DNA of 64,000 nucleotides from an uncultured Campylobacter sp. (GTDB lineage Bacteria > Campylobacterota > Campylobacteria > Campylobacterales > Campylobacteraceae): assembly GCF_937996225.1 (NCBI RefSeq), contig NZ_CALKTC010000083.1, forward strand, positions 1-64,000, written 5' to 3'. Numbering within the stretch: position 1 is the first letter of the stretch; the number at the start of each line of letters is the position of its first letter. A program made the position numbers and the translations under genes. Below the pieces are notes generated by a model, which was not told the origin of the DNA, ran no database searches, and worked only from the letters and a program-made list of their open reading frames with translations. Of the stretch, positions 17,210-24,832 are shown piece by piece.

Positions 17210-17811
17210 AGTATCTCCTTTTTAAATTTAATCGGTTGCCGATAGAATTTACCTCATCGATCCGTTTGGTTGATCTCATAAACTCGTTAATATAAAAATT
17301 ATTTGATTCCGAGAGCTTGGGCATACTTTTTATTATTTCATCTAAATCGACGCTCTTTATTTCGGCGCAATTTTTTACATCGCCGCAGATACCGATAAAA
17401 ATAAGATCGTCTCTGTTTTTGCCTATAAATTTACCCTTTGCGTAATAGCCGCCTTCAAATCTTTCATAGGCTATATAATATAATATTTGCTTTAAAATTT
17501 CACTTTGATCCAGCTTAAAATAGGTGCAGAATTCCACGCCCTCTATATCTTGCGATATGTCGGTGGCGCCTACGGAGCTTTTTTCATATTTTTTAAGATC
17601 TATTTTTACGATATTGTTTTCATCTCCTTCGCCTATTGCTCCAAGCACGCGAAAATCCATATCTATCTCGCCGTAAATATCAAAAAACAGATAGCTGCCC
17701 TTAAAGCTTTTATAGGCGAATTCCTTTACGGCGTCCTTAACAATTTCAATATTTGCAAGCGCAACTTCGGTCTTTTTTGCAAGATTCGTTTTTTATCTCG
17801 ACTTCGATCAT
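17199..17811 (-). pseudogene. Frameshifted cassette gene (about 203 aa if restored)
   Basis: The reading frame that ends at 17199 has only an internal ATG at 17660, yet protein-like sequence continues upstream (EVALANIEIVKDAVKEFAYK, then SYLFFDIYGEID) as far as a run of six T at 17773-17778 (six A on the coding strand). A well-placed start, ATG at 17811 with AGGAG five bases before it, lies in the other frame, giving MIEVEIKNESCKK before the run. Removing one A would join both parts into one protein of about 203 residues. So this is a slipped homopolymer: a pseudogene, a phase-variable switch, or a sequencing error. Product family not recognised; context suggests an immunity protein. Confidence 0.7.
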
Positions 17812-17840
17812 CTAAGCTCCTTTATTTGTCTTGCTAAATT

Positions 17841-18116
17841 TTAATCCGTTAGCCATTTTACCACATGCTCCAATAATTCCTCTAAATTCTCGGCTCCGCA
17901 ACTTCCTTTGAGTTCGTTTTCCGTGGCATTGATGAAAAACCAATCCTCGTCATCTCTATCGATATTTATTTTGATCGGCTTTTTCCCGCTCTCGCCATCG
18001 ATTTTAATCAACCAACCGGGATTATCGACCGTTTCTAGCGTAAGGCCATATTCATGCTCCCATTCTCCGTCGCATTTGGAAGCGTACCAGTTTTGTATGA
18101 GTTTTAGATTACTCAT
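17841..18116 (-). CDS. Immunity protein, Imm53 family
   Basis: A 91-residue protein with the Imm53 pattern: IQNWYASKCDGEWEHEYGL, then LETVDNPGWLIKIDG, then a short DxEDWFF strand and a C-terminal helix NLEELLEHVVKWL. Imm53 proteins are predicted immunity factors of polymorphic toxin systems, binding the cognate toxin domain inside the cell. Start ATG follows AAAGGAGGAAACA, a near-perfect ribosome binding site. The next gene starts 29 bases downstream. No toxin is encoded next to it, so it appears to be an orphan immunity gene. Confidence 0.85.
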   Translation of the reverse strand: MSNLKLIQNWYASKCDGEWEHEYGLTLETVDNPGWLIKIDGESGKKPIKINIDRDDEDWFFINATENELKGSCGAENLEELLEHVVKWLTD

Positions 18117-18207
18117 TGTTTCCTCCTTTAATTTTATAAATTTTAAAATTCTCGATTTGTTAGGCTTTGATATTGCGTTTGAAGCAGGGCTTCTTTGCTA
18201 TTTAAAT

Positions 18208-18549
18208 TTAATCGCTTATTAAAAATTTCTTTTCCAAGCCATCTTTATTTACGGTGATTATCTTCGAGTTCGGAATATTTAAAAATTTTATAGCTTTTTC
18301 ATCCAGTTCGGACAATGGCTCCTCAAGATTAAATTTAGTTTTATAGTAATATAGCGAAAGATCTCTTTTGTTGCCCTGCTCCATAAGCTGCATTATGCAC
18401 CTATCGTTTGAATCACCGGTTATATGGCGGTTTATCATCATAAACGGCTCGCAGCTTTTATGAAAGGGGAAGCGGCCGAAGTTAAAAAGATTGCCGACGA
18501 GCTCAAATACAAGGACAAAAAACAGAAATAAAATGAATAGTTTGACCAT
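18208..18549 (-). CDS. Small membrane-anchored hypothetical protein (cassette gene 1)
   Basis: A 113-residue protein with one hydrophobic segment near the N-terminus (KLFILFLFFVLVFELVGNLF) and a soluble part with two cysteines (KSCEPFMMINRHITG, DRCIMQLMEQG) that could form a disulfide if periplasmic. I use the ATG at 18549 (AAAGG four bases upstream); a GTG at 18561 with AGGAG is also possible. It is first in the direction of transcription, so any cassette promoter would lie in the 130 bases before it. Family not recognised. Confidence 0.65.
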   Translation of the reverse strand: MVKLFILFLFFVLVFELVGNLFNFGRFPFHKSCEPFMMINRHITGDSNDRCIMQLMEQGNKRDLSLYYYKTKFNLEEPLSELDEKAIKFLNIPNSKIITVNKDGLEKKFLISD

Positions 18550-18677
18550 TCTGCCTTTCACAGCGGCGCTCCTAAATTTTGAAATCAAAATTTCGTTTGT
18601 ATTTTTAAAACACCTAGATAGTTTGCACTAAGGCTTTGGGTGCGCCCAAGCATTAGCCGAAGCGATCGGGCGCAAAA

Positions 18678-20030
18678 TTACGACGCTATCTCGCTTTTTG
18701 CCGCGCCGGTTGCGGCGGGCTCGCTCTCCTCCATTACGATGAGCTGCTTGCTGCGCTTGATCTTGGCATCGTCGCGAAACGCCGCGCGCACCTTGTCCAT
18801 ACCGGTGTAAAATTCCTTCATCAAAACAAGGCACAGATATGCGCCGAATTCCGTCGTACGGATGATCTCACCCTCGATCCGCACGGCTCCTGCAAGCCTT
18901 AGCAGACTAAGCTCTCTACCTAGTTCGCGGCGCAAATTTAGATCGTTTGCGGAGTTAAATTTAGCGATGTCGATCTCACCGTTAAAAAGCTCGGTCAAAA
19001 AGAGGTATTTCGCGCGCTCGGATCTGCTAAAATCGCAGGTGGCGATGACGGTGCTTTCGTTTTTCTGCACTCTGCTTGCGTACTCTTCGAGATTGAACGC
19101 ATTTACGAGCAACCTGCCGCCTAAGAAACTAAACGCGCCGCTTCCGATGCCTACGTATTCGTGGTTTGTGCCCACGTATTCGTCGCTCATATTTGATTTT
19201 TCGCGAGCGAAGGCCCATGCGTTGCTGCGGTGCCAGCTCGCAAATTCCTTGCAGATGATGGAGTAAAACTCCTCTTCGCGGTCTACATTGCTAACGCCTA
19301 GGCTCCGCGCTATTTGATCGCGCATCAAAGGCGATTTCATCAGCGGATACAGCGTGATCTGCTCGGGCTTCACCGCCTTTGCCGCTTCGATGTCGCGAAG
19401 TAAAATTTCGCGAGTTTGAAACGGAAAATTAAAGATCAGATCCAGGCTTAAAATCGGCAAAATTCCGACTGCTCGGGATAGCTTTTCTTGTAAAATTTCG
19501 CCCGAGCCGAATTTATCGTAACGCGAAGCTTTGCGCAAAATATCGTCGTCAAAACTCTGAACCCCCACACTTAGGCGGTCTATTAGCCCGCGAAATCGCA
19601 GCAAGCTCTCAGGCTCGATGTGGTTGGGATCGCTCTCGCACGAAACTTCTTTAATGCTAAAAAGCGACTTGGCAAGCTCCAGCGTGCGCGCTAGCTCATC
19701 TTCGTCGATGAGCGTCGTGCCACCGCCTACATAAAGCGTCTCAAAGTCGTAGCCTGCGTCTTTCGTGCGCTGCATCTCGGTGCGTAGCGCGCTGAAATAC
19801 GCCTTGCACACGCCGCGCTCGTAGGCGTATTTGTGAAAGGAGCAGTACGGGCAAAACGTGTGGCAAAAGGGCACGTGCATGTAGAGCATATATTTTTTAT
19901 CGGGGTTTGGAATTTTAGCGATATTTTCCTGTGTGATGTCGATTCTAAGAGAGTTATAAAGAGATTTTTGCATAGTTTCAGCGGCATATTTTTTAGCGAA
20001 GCTATGCACCATTTGACTGATAAAATTCAT
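18678..20030 (-). CDS. Radical SAM protein of the coproporphyrinogen III oxidase (HemN/HemW/ChuW-like) family
   Basis: A 450-residue cytosolic radical SAM enzyme. The cluster motif is CX3CX2C in MHVPFCHTFCPYCSFHKYAY (about residues 51-70), followed by the SAM-binding LYVGGGTTLIDEDELART (about 98-115), the CESDPNH stretch and SVGVQSFDDDILR, all typical of the HemN superfamily. Family members are oxygen-independent coproporphyrinogen oxidases, heme chaperones (HemW) or heme-opening methyltransferases (ChuW/HutW); which applies here cannot be told from sequence by eye. The tail after about residue 400 is lysine/alanine rich. It is transcribed away from the azl genes by the same strand, with about 70 AT-rich bases between. 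Confidence 0.8.
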   Translation of the reverse strand: MNFISQMVHSFAKKYAAETMQKSLYNSLRIDITQENIAKIPNPDKKYMLYMHVPFCHTFCPYCSFHKYAYERGVCKAYFSALRTEMQRTKDAGYDFETLYVGGGTTLIDEDELARTLELAKSLFSIKEVSCESDPNHIEPESLLRFRGLIDRLSVGVQSFDDDILRKASRYDKFGSGEILQEKLSRAVGILPILSLDLIFNFPFQTREILLRDIEAAKAVKPEQITLYPLMKSPLMRDQIARSLGVSNVDREEEFYSIICKEFASWHRSNAWAFAREKSNMSDEYVGTNHEYVGIGSGAFSFLGGRLLVNAFNLEEYASRVQKNESTVIATCDFSRSERAKYLFLTELFNGEIDIAKFNSANDLNLRRELGRELSLLRLAGAVRIEGEIIRTTEFGAYLCLVLMKEFYTGMDKVRAAFRDDAKIKRSKQLIVMEESEPAATGAAKSEIAS

Positions 20031-20100
20031 AAAACTTTAGCCTTTTTTTAAACTCAAAAATTAATTTTTGAAGTTTATCGAAAACTAACTTATAAATTTA

Positions 20101-20448
20101 TCAATAATTCAATAAAAAGCGCAGCGCCGCCATATAACTTAGCGTAGGAAACGCTATCGTAACGAGCGAATTGCGAAATTTAGCATGCACGACAAACGCC
20201 ATAATCAGGCAAAATAGCAGCGCCGCCGTTTGCAGTACGTCCGCGTTAAAAGCCCGCTCGCCCGAAAAGCTAGGCAGCATAGTTTTAAGTGCATAGATCG
20301 TCAAAACGACCATTATCAAAAGTCCGGAGTTTTTCTGCAGATACGCCAGATTTGGACTCGCGGTCTTTTTCTTAAAAAGCAGCAGCGGCAAAAATCGCGT
20401 CAAAATCGTAGCGAGCGAGGCTAGAAAGATATAGGGCAAAATTTCCAC
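20101..20448 (-). CDS. azlD: AzlD family branched-chain amino acid exporter subunit
   Basis: A 115-residue inner-membrane protein with three to four hydrophobic helices, e.g. LPYIFLASLATILTRFLPLLLF (about 3-24) and LLIMVVLTIYALKTMLP (about 48-64). AzlD is the small subunit that partners AzlC in exporting branched-chain amino acids. The start is GTG at 20448, overlapping the azlC stop (TAGTG), so the pair is translationally coupled. The length agrees with the family (about 105-115). Confidence 0.88.
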   Translation of the reverse strand: MEILPYIFLASLATILTRFLPLLLFKKKTASPNLAYLQKNSGLLIMVVLTIYALKTMLPSFSGERAFNADVLQTAALLFCLIMAFVVHAKFRNSLVTIAFPTLSYMAALRFLLNY

Positions 20449-21206
20449 TACCTACCCCTTTTTAGGAATTTTTGCAGCCTGCGTCCCGCGCGCGAAGATC
20501 GCTCGAAGTATTTACGAAAGAGCAGCAGTACCGCAGTGCCGAAAATCAGAGTGCCGAATAAAAAGTATTTTGCAGGAAAGATAAAAAGCCCCGCAAACGC
20601 GCAGGCAAAGCCCAGAAATAGCACTTTGTATTGCGGATTTGCTTTGAAAACCTCATAGGTTAGCATCGCAAAAAGCGCCGTCAGGCTAAACTCGACCCCG
20701 CTAAAATCAAGCTTTAAGCTTGCCCCCAAAACAGCCCCCGTAACGACGCCCGCAACCCAGTAGGATTGATTTAAAATCGCGGTTAGATTATAGAGCAGAT
20801 CAAGCTCTTTTAGTCTTAGCGGCGTTACGTGTCGCTTGCCGCTAAGCTCCTCGGGGCGCAAAAACGCACGCGCTTTTAGCAGCGCAAAGGTTTCGTCCGT
20901 AAGGGCATATACGGCGTAAATTTTATGACGCACGAAGCGCAGCTCGTCCAGCAGCGACATCGTGTAGAAAAAATGGCGAAAATTTAGCAAAAACGCCACG
21001 ACGAAGGTATCTACGAGCGAGGCGTGGGTTACGATGAATGCGATCAACACGAACTCCACGCTGCCTGCGTATATAAGCAGCGAGGTCAGCGCCAGAGCCC
21101 AGACGGGCAGGTCTTGGCTGATGCCGTAGATACCAAACGCCAGCCCCAGCGGCACGTAGCCCATCATCACGGCAAGGGTGGATCTGAAAATTTCAAATTT
21201 ACTCAT
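20448..21206 (-). CDS. azlC: AzlC family branched-chain amino acid exporter subunit
   Basis: A 252-residue integral membrane protein. Family features are VMMGYVPLGLAFGIYG (about 13-28), YAGSVEFVLIAFIV (about 46-60) and the LRFVRHKIYAVYALTDETFAL stretch (about 89-109) shared by AzlC/YgaZ proteins. With AzlD it exports branched-chain amino acids or analogues. The C-terminus is arginine-rich (RSSRAGRRLQKFLKRGR), as expected for a cytoplasmic positive-inside end. A TACAAT -10 box can be read on the reverse strand at 21231-21236. Confidence 0.9.
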   Translation of the reverse strand: MSKFEIFRSTLAVMMGYVPLGLAFGIYGISQDLPVWALALTSLLIYAGSVEFVLIAFIVTHASLVDTFVVAFLLNFRHFFYTMSLLDELRFVRHKIYAVYALTDETFALLKARAFLRPEELSGKRHVTPLRLKELDLLYNLTAILNQSYWVAGVVTGAVLGASLKLDFSGVEFSLTALFAMLTYEVFKANPQYKVLFLGFACAFAGLFIFPAKYFLFGTLIFGTAVLLLFRKYFERSSRAGRRLQKFLKRGR

Positions 21207-21230
21207 AGCTTTCCTAAATTTAAAAGGGCG

Positions 21231-21236
21231 ATTGTA
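21231..21236 (-). promoter_or_regulatory. Probable -10 box of azlCD
   Basis: On the reverse strand TACAAT lies about 25 bases before the azlC start codon and is followed by a TTTAGGAAAG ribosome binding site. Only the -10 hexamer is clear, as usual for Campylobacter promoters. Confidence 0.4.
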
Positions 21237-21426
21237 GCTAAAATTTTATTAAATTTTACAGGGCGCGCAGGCGGGATCTGCGCTGCTGCGAGCTGGTTTT
21301 GCGCGGTTATGCGTCGCAAGAGGAGCTGTAAAATTTACTCGGTTCGCCGCCGTAAATTTTAAAATTTAGCCTGCGTAGAATTTTGCGAAATTTTAAAATT
21401 TCGGGGAGCGGATCTTTAAATTTAGC

Positions 21427-22989
21427 CTAAAATACGTGGCGCAAAAGCACGAATGCAAACGCCGAAAGCAATGCCGAGACGGGCAGGGTGATGATCCACG
21501 CTAGCCCGATCGGCTTCATCAGCGACCAGTTCGTGCTGTGATTTACCAAGCCGATACCCAAAATCGCGCCGATTAGCACGTGGGTCGAGGAGATCGGAAG
21601 CCCCAGCACCGATGCCGCCATGACGACGACGGCGCTTGCGAGCTCGGCGCTAAAGCCCGAGGCGGGGTGGATTTTCGTAAGATTGGTGCCTACGGTGGCG
21701 ATCACCTCTTTGCCGATGAACCAAAGCCCAGCTATTAGGGCTACTGCGAACATTATCATAATCTGCTGCGGCACGGGAGTGGAGGGATTGATACTATTCG
21801 TAGCCATCGTATCGATGATGGCGGCAAACGGACCCACGGCGTTTGCGATGTCGTTGCTGCCGTGCGAAAAGGCAAAGCCGCTAGCAGTGAGTACCTGTAG
21901 CCAGCTAAACATCAAAAACGCGGATTTGTTTAAATTTGAGCGGCGCAGGGTTTTAGCGAAAATAAACATCAAAAGCCAGGTAATCAGCGTCGACATACCG
22001 ATGATGAGGTAGTTGTAAAAATTCGTAAGCCCGAAATTTAGATTATGCAGCCCCTTAAATATCAGCATCGCCGAGATTACGAAAGCTCCGATACCGGCTA
22101 CGGCTGGAATTCCGTACTCTAGGGCTTTGTGGGATTTTAGCTTCTCTTTTTTCGCGTCAAGCTCGATCACCTTTTTATAATACTCGCTATCCAGCTCGCT
22201 TGGATCAAAATCGGGATCGCGCATCGCGTAAATATCGTGATTTAGCGCCTCTGCATAGGCGATCTTTTGAATGTCGTCCAGGGTCTCGAAGGTCTTTTTA
22301 TGCAGCTTGCGGAGGGATTTTTTTTCGCGCTTTATGCGGTCGATCTTTATTTGAGCGTAGCGGTTGTAATCCAAAATGTAATGTTTGATGAGCCAGAAAA
22401 TTCCAAAGGAGATCACGCCGCCCAAAATCGGCGAGAGTACCCAAGAGATAGCTATTTTACCGATCTTATCCCACTGCACGAGCCAGAATGCGGAAGTCTC
22501 TGCGGTATTAAGCAGGGCGCCTAGCGTAAGTCCCGAGCCCACGATACCGCCGATGATAGCGTGCGTAGTAGATACGGGCAAACCCTTTCTGCTGGCAAAA
22601 AGCAGCCACGCGCCTGCCGCAAAAAGCGCGCTCATCATTACGTAGATAAAGTCTCTCGGATGCACGTCCATTTTGCTAAGATCGATTATGCCACTGCGAA
22701 TCGTTGAGGTTACTTCGCCGCCTGCGATTACAGCGCCGCTTGCTTCAAATACCGCCGCTATACAAAGGGCTTGCGCGATGCTAAGAGTGCCGCTTCCGAC
22801 GCTGGTGCCGAAGGAATTTGCCACGTCGTTTCCGCCGATATTAAAGGCCATAAAGATGCCCAAAAATACCGAAACTAAAAATAGCATTTTATCGCCGCTT
22901 CCTATAAAACCGAATCCCCAGATAAGAAAATAGATTGTTACGCCGCAGAATATGCCGTAGAAAATGAGACTTATCTTGCTAGATTTCAT
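21427..22989 (-). CDS. pit: PiT family inorganic phosphate transporter
   Basis: A 520-residue inner-membrane transporter with about ten helices in two inverted halves. The two PiT signature repeats are present: FNIGGNDVANSFGTSVGSG (about 49-67) and FAFSHGSNDIANAVGPFAAI (about 373-392), each followed later by a GLPVSTTHAIIGGIVGSGL or GLPISSTHVLIGAILGIGL loop. Substrate is phosphate (or metal-phosphate) driven by protons. The middle contains a long charged cytoplasmic loop (about 215-285, KIDRIKREKKSLRKLHKKTF). It stands alone between azl and the divergent nuo operon; no PhoU-like partner is visible. Confidence 0.92.
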   Translation of the reverse strand: MKSSKISLIFYGIFCGVTIYFLIWGFGFIGSGDKMLFLVSVFLGIFMAFNIGGNDVANSFGTSVGSGTLSIAQALCIAAVFEASGAVIAGGEVTSTIRSGIIDLSKMDVHPRDFIYVMMSALFAAGAWLLFASRKGLPVSTTHAIIGGIVGSGLTLGALLNTAETSAFWLVQWDKIGKIAISWVLSPILGGVISFGIFWLIKHYILDYNRYAQIKIDRIKREKKSLRKLHKKTFETLDDIQKIAYAEALNHDIYAMRDPDFDPSELDSEYYKKVIELDAKKEKLKSHKALEYGIPAVAGIGAFVISAMLIFKGLHNLNFGLTNFYNYLIIGMSTLITWLLMFIFAKTLRRSNLNKSAFLMFSWLQVLTASGFAFSHGSNDIANAVGPFAAIIDTMATNSINPSTPVPQQIMIMFAVALIAGLWFIGKEVIATVGTNLTKIHPASGFSAELASAVVVMAASVLGLPISSTHVLIGAILGIGLVNHSTNWSLMKPIGLAWIITLPVSALLSAFAFVLLRHVF

Positions 22990-23127
22990 AGCTCTCCCTT
23001 AAAATCCGCGAAATTTTACCACACGCGCCTTAATCCCCACTAAATCGCACGAGCGAGGTATATTAAATTTTACTTTTAAAAGCGAATTTAGTGGCGCGCG
23101 CTAAGCTTTATTAAATCAATACTTCGT

Positions 23128-23133
23128 TACAAT
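23128..23133 (+). promoter_or_regulatory. Probable -10 box of the nuo operon
   Basis: TACAAT lies about 30 bases before the nuoA ATG, downstream of an AT-rich TTTATTAAATCAA tract. It is the only promoter-like site I see ahead of the 14-gene operon; all later genes are spaced too closely for independent promoters. Confidence 0.4.
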
Positions 23134-23163
23134 CCACATTAAATTTTAAAACCGAGGCGAAAA

Positions 23164-23553
23164 ATGTCTAGAATTCCGCTGCAAAGCCCATATTTCGGAA
23201 TATTTGTAATGCTAATCCTGGCTTTTTGCGTCTTTTCGCTCATCGTTAAATTATTCTCTTTGGTGGGCTCGCGTTTGGCAGACAAGTGCGACGAGCGGCT
23301 AAAGGGCGAAATTTACGAAAGCGGACCCGAGGCGGTCAAACAGCCCAACCGCATGAACTCCCACTTCTTTTTAACGGCGGTACTTTTTATACTTTTCGAC
23401 GTCGAGATTATTTTTATGTTTCCATGGGCGGTAAATTTTAAAATTTTAGGCGTGTTCGGGCTCGTGGAGATGGCGTTTTTCATCGTATTATTAGGCATCG
23501 GATTCATCTACGCCTGGAAAAAAGGAGCGCTAAATTGGCAGAGCATAAGATAA
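23164..23553 (+). CDS. nuoA: NADH-quinone oxidoreductase subunit A
   Basis: NuoA (129 aa) is a three-helix membrane subunit of complex I. Visible are the first helix (YFGIFVMLILAFCVFSLIVKLF), the conserved loop KCDERLKGEIYESGPEAVKQPN and the second and third helices starting FLTAVLFILFDVEIIFMFPWAV; the acidic DVEIIF motif is diagnostic. It is the first gene of the operon. nuoB starts 19 bases before its stop. Confidence 0.95.
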   Translation: MSRIPLQSPYFGIFVMLILAFCVFSLIVKLFSLVGSRLADKCDERLKGEIYESGPEAVKQPNRMNSHFFLTAVLFILFDVEIIFMFPWAVNFKILGVFGLVEMAFFIVLLGIGFIYAWKKGALNWQSIR

Positions 23554-24044
23554 ATTACGCGCGCGAAAACGGACTTCCCGTAGTTCTCACCACCGTCGAT
23601 AAGCTGATCGCGTGGGGCAGGAGTAACTCTTTGTGGGCGATGACGTACGGGCTTGCGTGCTGTGCGATCGAGATGATGGCAGCGGGCGCGGGCAGATTTG
23701 ACTTTGACCGCTTCGGTACGATATTTCGCGCAAGCGCCAAGCAATCGGATGTGATGATAATCGCAGGCACGCTTAGTAAAAAGCACGCCGAGTTTACGCG
23801 CCGCCTATACGACGCGATGCCCGAGCCCAAATGGGTCATCAGTATGGGTAGCTGCGCCAATACCGGAGGGATGTTTAATACCTACGCGACGGTACAGGGC
23901 TGCGACCGCATAGTGCCAGTTGATATCTATCTGCCTGGATGCGCGCCGCGCCCCGAGACGCTGCAGTTTGCGATGATGGTGCTACAAAAAAAGATCCGCA
24001 CCCAAACCCCGCGCCGCGCGCAAAAGGCAAAAAGGCTGATCTGA
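23535..24044 (+). CDS. nuoB: NADH-quinone oxidoreductase subunit B
   Basis: NuoB (169 aa) carries the terminal [4Fe-4S] cluster N2 that reduces the quinone. The ligands are visible: the adjacent pair C42-C43 in YGLACCAIEMM, C107 in MGSCANTGG and C136 in YLPGCAPRPETL. The N-terminus is short and the C-terminus ends in a basic tail (RTQTPRRAQKAKRLI). It overlaps nuoA by 19 bases and its TGA overlaps the nuoC start by one base. Confidence 0.96.
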   Translation: MAEHKINYARENGLPVVLTTVDKLIAWGRSNSLWAMTYGLACCAIEMMAAGAGRFDFDRFGTIFRASAKQSDVMIIAGTLSKKHAEFTRRLYDAMPEPKWVISMGSCANTGGMFNTYATVQGCDRIVPVDIYLPGCAPRPETLQFAMMVLQKKIRTQTPRRAQKAKRLI

Positions 24045-24832
24045 TGAGAAAGTATAGCCCGAAAAACGATGCGAGCAAGAAAAATTACTATAAAGACAGA
24101 TTTTTCATCCCCGAGGAGACGCAGAAGCTAGACGCAAGCGAAAGCGATTTTAAAGACGATCTGGATGCGCTTGAAGGCGTCCAAATTTTAAACTCGTATG
24201 TGGAATTTAACACTCTCGTACTCTACGTGGAGCCCGCGCAAAATTTAGCGGCGCTGCATGCTCTTAAGGGTGCGGGATATGAAATTTTATGCGAGCTAAG
24301 CGGCGTGGATTTTACCGAGGCTCGCGGCGGCATCGAGGTTTTTTATCAGCTTTTGGATATCAAAAGAGTGCGCCGCGCGCGGCTAAAGTGCTTCGTGCCG
24401 AACGAGAGCTTTTTGCAAAGCGCTGCGGGCATCTACAAAAGCGCGAACTGGGCGGAGCGCGAACTATACGATATGATGGGCGTTTGGATTGAAAATCATC
24501 CAAATTTGGCGCGCCTAATAATGCCCGATGATTGGTTCGGACACCCGCTTTTGAAGTCCTATCCGCTGCAAGGAGACGAGTTTGCCAAGTGGTACGAGGT
24601 GGATAAAATTTTTGGGGTTGGCGCACGCGAACGCATCGGCGAGGAGAATCGAAATTCCGCATTCGTAGACGAAAAAGATACCTTCAACTTTACGCGGCTC
24701 TATCACGAGGGCGCTAGAGGCGAGCCGCGGCCGCAAGAGAAAATTTTACAAGAATATCAGGAAGAGGGCGGCGTGCGCTTCGTAAAACGCGCTAAACGCG
24801 GAATTTACAAGATCATCACAAAGAGAAAATAA
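24044..24832 (+). CDS. nuoC: NADH-quinone oxidoreductase subunit C
   Basis: NuoC (262 aa) is a peripheral-arm subunit bound to NuoD. The family core reads CELSGVDFTEARGGIEVFYQLLD, then ERELYDMMGVWIENHPNLARLIMPDDWFGHPLLKSYPLQGDE, a clear NuoC signature (30-kDa subunit). I use the ATG at 24044, which overlaps the nuoB stop, although the frame is open further upstream inside nuoB. The first 60 residues are lysine-rich and variable, and the C-terminal 60 residues extend past the usual end. It overlaps nuoD by one base. Confidence 0.95.
   Translation: MRKYSPKNDASKKNYYKDRFFIPEETQKLDASESDFKDDLDALEGVQILNSYVEFNTLVLYVEPAQNLAALHALKGAGYEILCELSGVDFTEARGGIEVFYQLLDIKRVRRARLKCFVPNESFLQSAAGIYKSANWAERELYDMMGVWIENHPNLARLIMPDDWFGHPLLKSYPLQGDEFAKWYEVDKIFGVGARERIGEENRNSAFVDEKDTFNFTRLYHEGARGEPRPQEKILQEYQEEGGVRFVKRAKRGIYKIITKRK

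Noticed and set aside
15240..18600. A prophage or insertion sequence as source of the AT-rich cassette
   Set aside because: No transposase, integrase, inverted ends or phage gene was seen; the cassette is only small immunity-type and membrane genes.
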